This document shows positions 16,840-26,219 of a DNA stretch of 64,000 bases, one piece after another; the first letter of the stretch is position 1; every line of letters starts with the position of its first letter. The stretch lies in contig JBNKSV010000009.1 of the NCBI GenBank assembly GCA_050297535.1, positions 3,634 to 67,633 on the forward strand. Reading direction: 5' to 3'. The notes beneath the pieces are model-generated. The model made no database searches, had not been told where the DNA came from, and worked only from the letters and a program-made list of their open reading frames with translations. The stretch is from JAAGZL01 sp050297535. GTDB lineage: Bacteria; Pseudomonadota; Gammaproteobacteria; Chromatiales; Chromatiaceae. The position numbers were made by a program, and so were the translations under genes.

Positions 16840-18294
16840 TTATTCAAAACCACCCGGCGTCGCCAGATGCCAATCTGTGGCCTGCTGCAGGCGGTGCGCT
16901 ACATTCAACAACTTCGCCTCGGCAAAATAGTTGCCGATGATCTGCATGCCCACCGGCATCCCACCCACTGGCCGCACCGGAACGGACATACCTGGCAGGC
17001 CTGCCAGATTGACGGCAATGGTATAGATATCGGACAGATACATGGTCACCGGATCATCCGCCTTTTCGCCAATGCCGAAGGCGGTGGTCGGCGCGGTCGG
17101 ACCCATGATCACATCCACTTGTTCGAAGGCGCGTTTGAAATCCTCCGAGATCAGGTGCCGCAACTGTTGCGCCTTCAAATAGTAGGCATCGTAATAACCG
17201 GCCGACAAGGCATAGGTGCCGATCATAATGCGCCGCTTCACCTCGGCGCCAAAACCTTCACTGCGGGAGCGCTTGTACAAGTCCTCCAAATCCTTCGGAT
17301 CCTCACATCTGTGGCCGTAACGCACCCCATCAAAGCGAGCCAGATTGGAAGAACACTCGGCCGGAGCCACCACGTAATAGGTAGGAACCGCCAAATTCGT
17401 GTTCGGCAGACTGATCTCCACCACCTCAGCGCCCAGTCTCTTGTACTCATCGATCGCCGCTTCCAACGACGCAGCGATTTGTGGGTCCAGACCATCCGCA
17501 AAATACTCCTTGGGCAGTCCGATCTTCAGCCCGGCCAGGTCATCATTCAGACTGGCGGAATAGTCCGGCACCGGCTCGTCCACGCTGGTGGAATCCCTGT
17601 GGTCCGCCCCAGCCATGGCCTGCAGCATAATGGCCGCGTCCGCCGCACTCCTGGTCATGGGACCGCCCTGATCAAGACTGGAGGCAAAGGCGATCATGCC
17701 GTAGCGCGACACCCGACCATAGGTGGGCTTGAGTCCGGTAATACCGCACATAGCGGCAGGCTGGCGAATGGACCCGCCAGTATCGGTACCGGTAGCCGCA
17801 ACGCATAGTCTGGCCGCCACCGCTGCCGCCGAACCGCCAGAAGAACCGCCAGGTACCTTATTCAGATCCCAGGGGTTTTTTACCGGACCGTAAAAACTTG
17901 TCTCATTGGAAGAGCCCATAGCAAACTCATCCATATTGGCCTTACCCAGGGTCACTGCCCCGGCGGCGTTCAACTTCTCCACCACAGCGGCATCGTAGGG
18001 AGAGATGAAGTTATCCAACATGCGGGAACCGCAACTGGTCTTTATTCCCTTGGTGCAGAAGATGTCTTTTTGGATAATCGGAATACCAGCAAGCGGCCCG
18101 GCAACCCCGGACTTGATCATGGCATCCGCGTTCTGGGCCCGGCTTAGGGCATCCTCTTCACATTTAGTTATAAGACAGTTCAAGCGCTCGTCCAGGGCCC
18201 CAATCCGGGCAATATAGTGTTGGGTCAACTCCACGCAACTGAACTCGCCCGCGCGCAAACCAGCCGCCAGCTCTGAAATACTCTTGTTATGCAT
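16840..18294 (-). CDS. gatA: Asp/Glu-tRNA(Asn/Gln) amidotransferase subunit A
   Basis: GatA is the amidase subunit that hydrolyses glutamine and supplies ammonia for transamidation. The 484-residue protein carries the Ser-cisSer-Lys triad of the amidase signature family: Lys76 in IIQKDIFCTKG, Ser151 in PGGSSGGSAAA, and Ser175 in TDTGGSIRQPA. The start is one base after the gatC stop. Both flanking genes are the partner subunits. Confidence 0.97.
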   Translation of the reverse strand: MHNKSISELAAGLRAGEFSCVELTQHYIARIGALDERLNCLITKCEEDALSRAQNADAMIKSGVAGPLAGIPIIQKDIFCTKGIKTSCGSRMLDNFISPYDAAVVEKLNAAGAVTLGKANMDEFAMGSSNETSFYGPVKNPWDLNKVPGGSSGGSAAAVAARLCVAATGTDTGGSIRQPAAMCGITGLKPTYGRVSRYGMIAFASSLDQGGPMTRSAADAAIMLQAMAGADHRDSTSVDEPVPDYSASLNDDLAGLKIGLPKEYFADGLDPQIAASLEAAIDEYKRLGAEVVEISLPNTNLAVPTYYVVAPAECSSNLARFDGVRYGHRCEDPKDLEDLYKRSRSEGFGAEVKRRIMIGTYALSAGYYDAYYLKAQQLRHLISEDFKRAFEQVDVIMGPTAPTTAFGIGEKADDPVTMYLSDIYTIAVNLAGLPGMSVPVRPVGGMPVGMQIIGNYFAEAKLLNVAHRLQQATDWHLATPGGFE

Positions 18295-18295
18295 C

Positions 18296-18583
18296 TTATT
18301 CGATCACCTTCGGAACCAGATAGAGACCGTCTTCGGTCTGGGGGGCTATGGACTGAAATAGTTCGCGTTGATTCTCTTCTGTTACCTGATCGGTACGTAG
18401 AGGCTGGGTCATATGTAGCGGATGGGCCATCGGGGTCACGCCTGCGGTATCCACAGACCCCATCTGCTCCACCATCTTCAAAATATCTGAGAGACCGGCA
18501 GCCACCGCATCCAACTCATCCTCATCCACCGCCAGGCGGGCAAGATGGGCGATCTTCTCCACATCGTCTCTAGCTAATGACAT
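18296..18583 (-). CDS. gatC: Asp/Glu-tRNA(Asn/Gln) amidotransferase subunit C
   Basis: GatC is the small subunit that wraps around and stabilises GatA-GatB. The 95-residue protein starts MSLARDDVEKIAHLARLAV and has the conserved MVEQM and PLRTDQV segments. The ATG at 18583 is chosen over 18601 because GAGGAAG lies just upstream. It heads the gatCAB operon and is divergent from mreB across about 200 bases. Confidence 0.95.
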   Translation of the reverse strand: MSLARDDVEKIAHLARLAVDEDELDAVAAGLSDILKMVEQMGSVDTAGVTPMAHPLHMTQPLRTDQVTEENQRELFQSIAPQTEDGLYLVPKVIE

Positions 18584-18787
18584 AACTTCCTCGAAATACA
18601 AATAAAGATAAACGGGATAAAATTACCACATTCAGTGCGTCGCTGCAGGGAAAACTGTGATAAATTGCGTTTTCCAGGGGATAGCTTCTTGCTCAACACG
18701 CCGCCCGTTGTTAGATTACGTCGGTTAGCAGGGAGCTTTTCGGCCCCACCCCATTAACGCAGTATTTTTTGAGACAATAATCAGGCT

Positions 18788-19834
18788 ATGTTACGACGCA
18801 TCAGAGGGCTTTTCTCCAACGACCTTTCAATCGACCTTGGGACGGCAAACACCCTAATCTATACCCGTGGACGCGGGATCGTGTTGAATGAACCATCAGT
18901 GGTCGCCATCCGTCATGACCGGGCGCAAAGCGGCGGCAGATCGGTAGTGGCAGTTGGAGAAGAGGCAAAGAAGATGCTGGGCCGCACCCCCGCCAACATT
19001 ACGGCCATTCGCCCGCTGAAGGACGGCGTCATCGCAGACTTCACCGTTACCGAAAAGATGCTGCAGCACTTTATCCGCAAGGTGCATGAATCCAGGATCA
19101 TCCGGCCCAGCCCTAGGGTCCTGGTATGCGTCCCCTGCGGCTCCACCCAAGTCGAGCGCCGCGCCATCAAGGAATCGGCCATCAGCGCCGGGGCCCGCGA
19201 GGTATACCTCATAGACGAACCCATGTCCGCAGCCATCGGCGCTGGACTGCCTATCGACGAGGCCAGAGGCTCCATGGTATTGGATATCGGCGGCGGCACG
19301 TCCGAGGTGGCCATCATATCGCTGAGCGGCATAGTCTATGCCAACTCTGCACGGGTCGGCGGCGACCGCCTGGATGAGGCCATCATCAGCTTTGTGCGCA
19401 GAAACTATGGCACCCTGATCGGAGAATCTACCGCAGAGAACATCAAGAAACAGATAGGAAGCGCCTACCCCAGGAGCGATGTAAAAGAGATGGAGGTGAC
19501 CGGACGCAATCTGGCAGAAGGCATACCCAAGAGCTTTATCATCAACAGCAATGAGGTGCTTGAAGCCCTGCAGGAACCACTTTCCGGCATCGTGGATTCG
19601 GTAAAGACCGCCCTGGAACAGACCCCTCCGGAACTGACCGCCGACGTGGCGGAGCGCGGCCTGGTCCTCACCGGAGGCGGGGCGCTGTTAAGCAATATCG
19701 ACCGCCTGTTGGAGGAAGAGACCGGACTACCGGTACTGGTGGCGGAGGACCCACTTACCTGTGTTGCCCGCGGCGGCGGCAGGGCTCTGGAGCTTATGGA
19801 CAGGCACGGAGGGGATATTTTTACTGTAGAATAG
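18788..19834 (+). CDS. mreB: Rod shape-determining actin-like protein MreB
   Basis: MreB forms membrane-bound actin-like filaments that direct side-wall peptidoglycan synthesis. The 348-residue protein shows the N-terminal amphipathic MLRRIRGLF, the phosphate 1 loop IDLGTANTLIY at about 15-25, the phosphate 2 loop LDIGGGTSEVAIIS near 164-177, and the adenosine motif LTGGGALL near 297-304. It is first of the mreB-mreC-mreD-mrdA-rodA run, with a 69-base gap before mreC. Confidence 0.97.
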   Translation: MLRRIRGLFSNDLSIDLGTANTLIYTRGRGIVLNEPSVVAIRHDRAQSGGRSVVAVGEEAKKMLGRTPANITAIRPLKDGVIADFTVTEKMLQHFIRKVHESRIIRPSPRVLVCVPCGSTQVERRAIKESAISAGAREVYLIDEPMSAAIGAGLPIDEARGSMVLDIGGGTSEVAIISLSGIVYANSARVGGDRLDEAIISFVRRNYGTLIGESTAENIKKQIGSAYPRSDVKEMEVTGRNLAEGIPKSFIINSNEVLEALQEPLSGIVDSVKTALEQTPPELTADVAERGLVLTGGGALLSNIDRLLEEETGLPVLVAEDPLTCVARGGGRALELMDRHGGDIFTVE

Positions 19835-19890
19835 GTCCTTATTGTATCAGGCGTTTTTATGCCCTAATCGAATCAAGTTTAAAAAGATTT

Positions 19891-19906
19891 AGGAAGGACC
19901 TCCATC
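19891..19906 (+). promoter_or_regulatory. Shine-Dalgarno site and ATC start codon of mreC
   Basis: AGGAAGGA (19891-19898) sits five bases before an ATC codon (19904-19906), which begins the conserved MreC N terminus (x-KPIFTYGPS). An in-frame TAA lies at 19880-19882, and no ATG, GTG, TTG or CTG codon occurs in frame until 19952. That ATG has no ribosome site. Confidence 0.65.
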
Positions 19907-20794
19907 AAACCGATCTTCACATACGGCCCGTCGATCAATACCCGCCTCACCATGGCGGTAGTGGTGTCTCTCGTCATGATGTTCGGCGGCTATAATCAGA
20001 AGCACCTGAAGGCCTTGCACGACATACTGGCTACTGCAGTTTACCCGCTGCATGTGATAGCCAATCTGCCCATGCAGATCAGCAACTGGACCGTTGATCT
20101 TTTCTCTACCAAAAGCCAGCTCCAGGAAGAGAATCAACAGTTGAAGAAAGAAAACCTGATCCTGCAGGCCCAGCAGCAGAAATTTGCCGCGATTGAGAAC
20201 GAGAATATACGCCTCAGAGACCTGCTTGAGTCCTCCCTCAAGGTGAAGGACCGGGTACTGATCGCGGAACTGGTTTCTGTGGACATGGACCCTTACAAGC
20301 ACCAGGTCCTGATCAATAAAGGCTCTAATTCCGGGGTATTTGAGGGGCAGCCGGTCCTGGATGCCAACGCGGTAATGGGCCAGGTCACCAGCGTAACCCC
20401 TTACACCGCCACCGTCTTGATGATCACCGACGCCAGACACTCCCTGCCGATCCAGATCTTGCGTACCGGCCAGAGGGCGATCGTCGTAGGGACCGGCAAT
20501 ATAGATCAGCTCAGCGTCCCCTACCTGCCTAACAACACCGATATCCAGATCGGGGATCTGCTGGTCACTTCGGGGTTGGGTGGACGCTTTCCGCCGGGTT
20601 ATCCGGTAGCTACCGTAACTGAGGTAAAACGGGAAGAAGGCAAGGCCTTCATTGACATACAGGCTACCCCCAACGCCCGGCTCGACCATACCCGTGAGGT
20701 ACTGCTGGTCTGGACTCTTGCAACACCAGTGGTCGAAGACGCTGAAAATGCTGACGATACGGCGACTGAAGAACCTACGCAGGAGGAGCAATGA
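19904..20794 (+). CDS. mreC: Cell shape-determining protein MreC
   Basis: MreC is a bitopic inner-membrane protein that activates the PBP2-RodA synthase. The 296-residue product has a short KPIFTYGPS leader, a membrane segment (about 16-30), a periplasmic coiled coil (about 65-105) and a beta domain with GSNSGVFEGQPVLD. I place the start at an ATC codon because the leader is conserved in gammaproteobacteria as MKPIF-x-x-GPS and lies right after a strong ribosome site. If only the ATG at 19952 is used, the product has 280 residues and lacks the cytoplasmic leader. The end overlaps mreD by four bases. Confidence 0.9.
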   Translation: MKPIFTYGPSINTRLTMAVVVSLVMMFGGYNQKHLKALHDILATAVYPLHVIANLPMQISNWTVDLFSTKSQLQEENQQLKKENLILQAQQQKFAAIENENIRLRDLLESSLKVKDRVLIAELVSVDMDPYKHQVLINKGSNSGVFEGQPVLDANAVMGQVTSVTPYTATVLMITDARHSLPIQILRTGQRAIVVGTGNIDQLSVPYLPNNTDIQIGDLLVTSGLGGRFPPGYPVATVTEVKREEGKAFIDIQATPNARLDHTREVLLVWTLATPVVEDAENADDTATEEPTQEEQ

Positions 20795-21279
20795 CCTCCC
20801 GACAGAAGAGCGGCCTCTTGACCATTCTGCTTACCTTCCTGGTCAGCCTGGTAATTACCCTGACCCCGCTGCCGGAGTTGCTACGCCCCTTCCGCCCCCA
20901 ATGGTACACCCTCATCCTGATCTACTGGGTCATGGACCAACCGGAACGCATCGGGGTCTGGTCCGGCTGGATGTTGGGACTAATAGTAGACGTGATGACC
21001 GAATCGCTCCCGGGGCAACATGCCCTAACCTTGTCCCTGGTCGCGTTCATCGTAATCAAGCTGCACACCCAGCTAAGAGTGTTCCCGCTATGGCAGCAGT
21101 CGGTCGTTGTACTGCTCCTGCTATTCCTGGAACCATTGATAACCACCTGGGCCATGGGCATCAGCCACCAACCGCCGCCGCCTCTAGCCTATTGGTCCAC
21201 CCCTATTATCGGCATGCTGCTATGGCCCTGGGTATTTCTAACCCTGCGTAAAATAGGGCGACAACTCCACTTACGCTGA
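20791..21279 (+). CDS. mreD: Rod shape-determining protein MreD
   Basis: MreD is a small integral membrane protein of the elongasome. The 162-residue chain has about five to six membrane segments and the usual WxxVxxPxRxG-like stretch (WVMDQPERIGVWSGWMLGL) followed by a conserved Asp (VDVMTE). The start overlaps mreC by four bases and the stop shares one base with the mrdA start, so translation is tightly coupled. Confidence 0.94.
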   Translation: MTSRQKSGLLTILLTFLVSLVITLTPLPELLRPFRPQWYTLILIYWVMDQPERIGVWSGWMLGLIVDVMTESLPGQHALTLSLVAFIVIKLHTQLRVFPLWQQSVVVLLLLFLEPLITTWAMGISHQPPPPLAYWSTPIIGMLLWPWVFLTLRKIGRQLHLR

Positions 21280-23123
21280 TGTCACACACAAGCTTCAGAG
21301 ACCATGTCATCGAGGCCAGGCTGTTTACCGGACGCAGTATAGTTTCCGTAATCTTCCTGCTGCTATTTATGTTGATACTGGTATTACGGCTAGGCAAATT
21401 ACAGCTTCTGGATCACGTCCATTTCACTACCAAGTCTATCGACAACAGAGTGCGGGTAGAGCCCATCCCGCCCACCAGAGGCCTCATCTATGACCGTAAT
21501 GGGGTATTGCTTGCGCAAAACCTGCCTATATACAGCCTGGAGATAACTCCGGAGCAGGTCAAGGATGTGGACCAAACCATCGCCCGCCTTAAAAAGATTA
21601 TGGACATCAGCGAGATCGATCTGAAACGCTTTGAGAGGCAACGCAAACAAAAACGCCGCTTCCAAAGCATCCCCATTCGACTGGAACTTACCGAGGAAGA
21701 GATTGCCAGCTTCGCCATTAACCGGCACCGCTTCCCGGGGGTTGAGATCAATGCCGAGCTGCTGCGCACCTATCCCCTGGGAAAAGAGACGGCCCATGTG
21801 CTTGGCTACGTCGGCCGCATCAATGAGAAAGAATTGGAGACACTAAACGTCTCCAATTACAGTGGCACCAGCCACATCGGTAAAATCGGGGTAGAAAAGT
21901 TCTATGAAGAGCGGCTGCATGGTGAGGTAGGCATGCGCCGGGTAGAGGTAAACGCCCTGGGAAGAACTATCAGGGTGCTGGAGTCCCAGCCACCCAAGCC
22001 GGGGGAAAACCTACATCTGTCTTTAGACATAAAACTGCAGCGCGAGGCCATAGCCGCCCTGGGGGAAGAGAACGGTGCGGTAGTAGCCATAGATCCGAAC
22101 GACGGATCTATCCTAGCCATGATCAGCAATCCAGGATTTGACCCCAATCTGTTCGTAAACGGCATCTCCAACAAAGACTACCAAGAGCTGCAGGACTCAC
22201 CGGACAATCCACTGTTTAACCGGGCACTGCGAGGCCGTTACCCCCCTGGGTCCACCACCAAACCACTGGTGGGACTGGCGGGACTGGAACTGCAACGCAC
22301 CACCAAGGAACGGGAACAGAACTGCCGTGGCTATTTCCAACTCCCGGGACATGAACACAAATACCGGGACTGGAAGAAATGGGGACATGGACCCACGGAT
22401 ATACGCAAGGCCATCGTGGAATCATGCGACGTCTATTTTTATGATCTGGCCAATAAGCTGGGCATTGACCAGATACACGACTATCTAAGCAGATTCGGAT
22501 TTGGCGAAGATCCAGAAGTAGACATCAGCGGCGCCATCGGCGGCCTTCTGCCATCCCGGGAGTGGAAACGGCGTAGCAAAGGCAAACAGTGGTATACCGG
22601 AGAGACGCTGATCGTGGGGATCGGCCAGGGATACTTCCTCGCTACCCCCTTGGAACTGGCCAGTGCAACCGCAACCCTGGCGGCAAAGGGCATACGCTAT
22701 TCCCCAAAGATACTGCGGGCCATTCAGACCTCAGAGGCGCAAGACCCGGTGCCCGTCAAACCCCAAAACAGACGTAGATTGCCGATAGAGAAGATCGGCA
22801 ACTGGAACCATATAATAGACGCCATGACCGGCGTAATTGACAGCCCCAACGGTACTGCGAATGTCATCCGCACCGACGCTTACAAGATCGCGGGAAAGAC
22901 CGGCACGGCCCAGGTATTCTCCATCAAACAGGACGAAACCTATGAAGAAGAAAAGATCGAGAAGAAACTGCGCGACCATGCGCTCTTCATCTCTTTCGCC
23001 CCGGCCGAGGAGCCCAAAATAGCCGTTGCCGTAATCGTGGAAAATGGCGGACACGGCAGCTCTGTTGCCGCCCCAATAGCACGCCGCATCATGGACTCTT
23101 ACCTGCTGGGTAATACTCAATGA
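21279..23123 (+). CDS. mrdA: Penicillin-binding protein 2 (elongasome transpeptidase)
   Basis: PBP2 cross-links peptidoglycan during cell elongation. The 614-residue protein has one N-terminal membrane segment (about 19-37), the pedestal domain with PPTRGLIYDRNG at 64-74, and a transpeptidase domain whose motifs are intact: STTK with nucleophile Ser325, SCD at 382-384, and KTGTAQ in the C-terminal third. It overlaps mreD by one base and rodA by four, and works as a pair with RodA. Confidence 0.97.
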   Translation: MSHTSFRDHVIEARLFTGRSIVSVIFLLLFMLILVLRLGKLQLLDHVHFTTKSIDNRVRVEPIPPTRGLIYDRNGVLLAQNLPIYSLEITPEQVKDVDQTIARLKKIMDISEIDLKRFERQRKQKRRFQSIPIRLELTEEEIASFAINRHRFPGVEINAELLRTYPLGKETAHVLGYVGRINEKELETLNVSNYSGTSHIGKIGVEKFYEERLHGEVGMRRVEVNALGRTIRVLESQPPKPGENLHLSLDIKLQREAIAALGEENGAVVAIDPNDGSILAMISNPGFDPNLFVNGISNKDYQELQDSPDNPLFNRALRGRYPPGSTTKPLVGLAGLELQRTTKEREQNCRGYFQLPGHEHKYRDWKKWGHGPTDIRKAIVESCDVYFYDLANKLGIDQIHDYLSRFGFGEDPEVDISGAIGGLLPSREWKRRSKGKQWYTGETLIVGIGQGYFLATPLELASATATLAAKGIRYSPKILRAIQTSEAQDPVPVKPQNRRRLPIEKIGNWNHIIDAMTGVIDSPNGTANVIRTDAYKIAGKTGTAQVFSIKQDETYEEEKIEKKLRDHALFISFAPAEEPKIAVAVIVENGGHGSSVAAPIARRIMDSYLLGNTQ

Positions 23124-24229
23124 TTAACGACGCACAAGAAAAGAAAAGCATCTTCACCAGGATGCATCTTGACCTGCCGCTGTTCACTGGCATCCTACTG
23201 CTGTGCGGCCTGGGCCTGGTATTCCTATACAGCGCCAGCGGCCAGGATACTGGACAGATCATCAGACAATGCGTCAGATTAGGCATAGGATTCGCTGGCA
23301 TGCTATTTCTGGCCCAAGTAGACCCGCACAAGCTACGCTTCTGGTCTCCGGCGTTCTTCAGCATAGCGATGCTACTGCTGATAATCGTCCTGATAGAGGG
23401 ACAGATTGGCAAGGGCGCGCAACGCTGGCTCGATCTTGGTTTCTTTCGCTTTCAGCCATCTGAGCTAATGAAATTGGCCCTACCAATGATGACTGCCTGG
23501 TATCTGGTAAAAGAGCCATTACCGCCATCCTGGGGAAAAATCCTAGTCTCCGGGGCAATAATCACGGCCCCGGTACTGCTAATCGCGGTGCAACCAGATC
23601 TGGGAACGGCGCTTCTGGTGGCGGTCGCAGGAATGTTTGTCCTCTTCCTGGGAGGACTGAGTTGGAGGCTTATCACCGGAATTACCCTGGTGGCCATACC
23701 CTCCGGCTGGGCTCTGTGGAAATGGGGCATGCATGACTATCAGCGCAACCGTGTGCTTACCTTTCTGGACCCGGAACGTGATCCATTAGGCAGCGGCTAT
23801 CACATCATTCAATCCAAGATCGCCATAGGCTCGGGCGGCATGTACGGCAAGGGCTGGCTGAACGGAACCCAATCCCAGTTGGAGTTCCTACCGGAACGCA
23901 CCACCGACTTCATCTTCGCGGTTATCTCCGAAGAGTTCGGTTTTATCGGGGTAATGCTGCTGCTCTCACTCTACCTTTTTGTCATTCTGCGGGGACTTTA
24001 TATCGCATCCAACGGACAGGACAGTTACAGCAGGCTGCTGGCCGGGGCACTAACCCTGGTGTTTTTTGTCTATCTGTTCGTCAACACCGGGATGGTGACC
24101 GGAATTCTGCCGGTAGTGGGGGTTCCGTTACCGCTGATCAGTTACGGAGGAACTTCGATAGTGACCCTGCTTTCAGGTTTCGGTATCCTGATGTCGGTAC
24201 ACACCCATAAAAGGCTGATGCAAACCTAG
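23120..24229 (+). CDS. rodA: Peptidoglycan glycosyltransferase RodA
   Basis: RodA is the SEDS-family polymerase that builds glycan strands with PBP2. The 369-residue protein has about ten membrane segments and SEDS signatures: GQIGKGAQRWLDLG in the first half, FQPSELMKLALP, the large-loop segment ERTTDFIFAVISEEFGF with the catalytic-type Asp, and PLPLISYGGTS near the C terminus. It overlaps mrdA by four bases and precedes mltB by seven. Confidence 0.97.
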   Translation: MINDAQEKKSIFTRMHLDLPLFTGILLLCGLGLVFLYSASGQDTGQIIRQCVRLGIGFAGMLFLAQVDPHKLRFWSPAFFSIAMLLLIIVLIEGQIGKGAQRWLDLGFFRFQPSELMKLALPMMTAWYLVKEPLPPSWGKILVSGAIITAPVLLIAVQPDLGTALLVAVAGMFVLFLGGLSWRLITGITLVAIPSGWALWKWGMHDYQRNRVLTFLDPERDPLGSGYHIIQSKIAIGSGGMYGKGWLNGTQSQLEFLPERTTDFIFAVISEEFGFIGVMLLLSLYLFVILRGLYIASNGQDSYSRLLAGALTLVFFVYLFVNTGMVTGILPVVGVPLPLISYGGTSIVTLLSGFGILMSVHTHKRLMQT

Positions 24230-24236
24230 GAGAAAC

Positions 24237-25271
24237 ATGAGAGTCACAGCAATCGCACACCATCTAGCCAGCGCCTGTCTAACAGGCATCATTCTTATCT
24301 CTGTATCGCTCCAGGCCAACTCAGCCGCCAAACCTTCCCCGGAAAAATTTTCCAGCGAAGTAACCAAATTTGTCGCAGAGATGTCAGAGAAACACGGCTT
24401 TGAAAAACAGAGCCTGACTGAGCTGATGTCCAAGGCCAGTTACAGCCAAGAGGTGGTGGACGCCATGAACCACCCCTACGAGGCCAAACCCTGGCATATA
24501 TACCAGCCCCTGTTTGTCACTGAGGAACGCATCAAGGGCGGCGTGGAGTTTTGGAACAAACACGCCGATATACTCAAGAAGGCCGAGAAGGTTTACGGCG
24601 TACCGCCCCAGATTATCATCGCCACCATTGGGGTCGAGACAAAATATGGCCGCTTCATGGGCAAACACCTAGTCCTGGACGCACTATCAACCCTCGCCTT
24701 CACATATCCAGAACGGCAAGATATGTTCCGCAGGCAACTTGAGGCGTACATACTGTTATTGAGCGAAGAGGACATTGATCCGGAGAACACTCACGGCTCC
24801 TATGCCGGGGCGATCGGCAAACCTCAGTTCATGCCAGGTAGTTACAGGGCCTACGCCGTAGACTTCGACGGTGATGGCAAGCGGGATCTACTAAACAATA
24901 CTGCGGACGCCATCGGCAGTGTCGCCAACTATTACCATATCCACGGCTGGCGCATGGGCGAACTGGTGGCGCTCCCCGCCCAGGTAGACGGCGGATACTA
25001 CCAACAACATCTGAACCAATGGTTTAAACCGACCACGACCATTGAAGAACTGTCAAAGGCAGGGGTTACAACAACAAAATCCCTCCCGGTTTACACCAAA
25101 TGCAACCTTATCCAGCTTGGCGCTGATGGTAGAATGGAGTTCTGGCTGGGATTTCACAATTTTTACGTAATCACCCGCTATAACAAAAACAACCACTACG
25201 CTATGGCTGTATATCAACTCAGCCAGAAGATATTGGACCAGCGCAAGGCACAAAAAGAAAACAATGGCTAA
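24237..25271 (+). CDS. mltB: Membrane-bound lytic murein transglycosylase B family
   Basis: The enzyme cleaves the MurNAc-GlcNAc bond to form 1,6-anhydro ends. The 344-residue protein has the family 3 catalytic Glu134 in IGVETKYGR, followed by SYAGAIGKPQFMPGSYR and DFDGDGKRDL. The N terminus has a signal-like stretch ending LQANSA at about 30 but no lipobox at its end, so it may be a soluble periplasmic form rather than a lipoprotein. AGGAGAAAC precedes the ATG. It overlaps rlpA by eight bases. Confidence 0.93.
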   Translation: MRVTAIAHHLASACLTGIILISVSLQANSAAKPSPEKFSSEVTKFVAEMSEKHGFEKQSLTELMSKASYSQEVVDAMNHPYEAKPWHIYQPLFVTEERIKGGVEFWNKHADILKKAEKVYGVPPQIIIATIGVETKYGRFMGKHLVLDALSTLAFTYPERQDMFRRQLEAYILLLSEEDIDPENTHGSYAGAIGKPQFMPGSYRAYAVDFDGDGKRDLLNNTADAIGSVANYYHIHGWRMGELVALPAQVDGGYYQQHLNQWFKPTTTIEELSKAGVTTTKSLPVYTKCNLIQLGADGRMEFWLGFHNFYVITRYNKNNHYAMAVYQLSQKILDQRKAQKENNG

Positions 25272-26091
25272 CCATATCAAGACCCCTTTATGTTCCATAA
25301 TCACCCTTATCCTGACGGCACTGCTCGGGGGCTGCAGCCTCTTGCCCACATTCAGCGGCCCTAGGGGTGGCAGCGATGGCGCTCCGTCCGGCAGCATGGA
25401 CATATCCAAGATCCAAGACGCCGTACCCAAAGCGGAACCCCGCAGTCGTAGCGGCAACCCCAGCAGTTACACCGTGCTGGGCCGCACCTACCATGTGATG
25501 AATGACAGCCGTGGCTATAAAGAGCGTGGCATCGCCTCATGGTATGGCACCAAATTCCACGGCCAGCGTACCTCCAGCGGCGAGACCTACAGCATGTATG
25601 CCATGACCGCCGCCCATAAGACCCTGCCACTCCCCACCTATGTTCGGGTGACCAATCTACGAAACGGGGTCCAGGTCATAGTAAAGGTGAATGACCGCGG
25701 CCCCTTTCACGATAATCGCCTGATTGATCTCTCCTATGCCGCAGCCACCAAACTGGGAGTAGCCGCAACCGGCACCGGATTGGTAGAGGTTGAGGCGCTC
25801 GATCCGTCTCAGGGCCTGCCCAGACCCACCAGAAACAATATAGCCATCCATGGCAATGCCACCCTGTTTCTGCAGGTAGGGGCCTTTGTTGATCGCAGCA
25901 ACGCCGAAAGATTGCTGCAACGACTAAGCGGCCCCATGAAAAACCAGGTCCGTATCCAGACCGTACCGAGCTATGACCAGATGCTATACCGGGTACAGGT
26001 GGGTCCGATGTACAGCATCGAACAGGCAGATGCGGTCAGTATGCAACTGGCCCAACTCGGTATCAGTGACATGCACATGATCATAGAATGA
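25264..26091 (+). CDS. rlpA: RlpA septal ring lytic transglycosylase, lipoprotein
   Basis: RlpA cleaves denuded glycan strands at septa. The 275-residue protein has a lipobox LLGGC with lipidated Cys24, a double-psi beta-barrel domain (about 80-170) with RGIASWYGTKFHG, the catalytic-type HxD region replaced in the usual way by VNDRGPFHDNRLIDLSYAAA, and a C-terminal SPOR domain (about 198-274) that would target denuded septal glycan. It overlaps mltB by eight bases. Confidence 0.94.
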   Translation: MANHIKTPLCSIITLILTALLGGCSLLPTFSGPRGGSDGAPSGSMDISKIQDAVPKAEPRSRSGNPSSYTVLGRTYHVMNDSRGYKERGIASWYGTKFHGQRTSSGETYSMYAMTAAHKTLPLPTYVRVTNLRNGVQVIVKVNDRGPFHDNRLIDLSYAAATKLGVAATGTGLVEVEALDPSQGLPRPTRNNIAIHGNATLFLQVGAFVDRSNAERLLQRLSGPMKNQVRIQTVPSYDQMLYRVQVGPMYSIEQADAVSMQLAQLGISDMHMIIE

Positions 26092-26219
26092 TTTGTTTGG
26101 GCGCAGGATGTTTCGATCTAAACATGGCCAAGGTAAAATACCGCCGATGTCACCGCCCCACAAAGCATTCAAAAAATTGCCAGATCGCATATGAACAAGA
26201 CCATAGGAGTCTGTTTGAC

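Noticed and set aside
16582..17808. A 408-codon plus-strand frame across gatB and gatA
   Set aside because: It is antisense to two intact genes with all catalytic residues in place, and its Arg/His/Gln-rich translation is a shadow pattern.
19889..20791. A 300-codon minus-strand frame over mreC
   Set aside because: It is antisense to mreC, which is intact and coupled to mreD. No ribosome site or family was seen.
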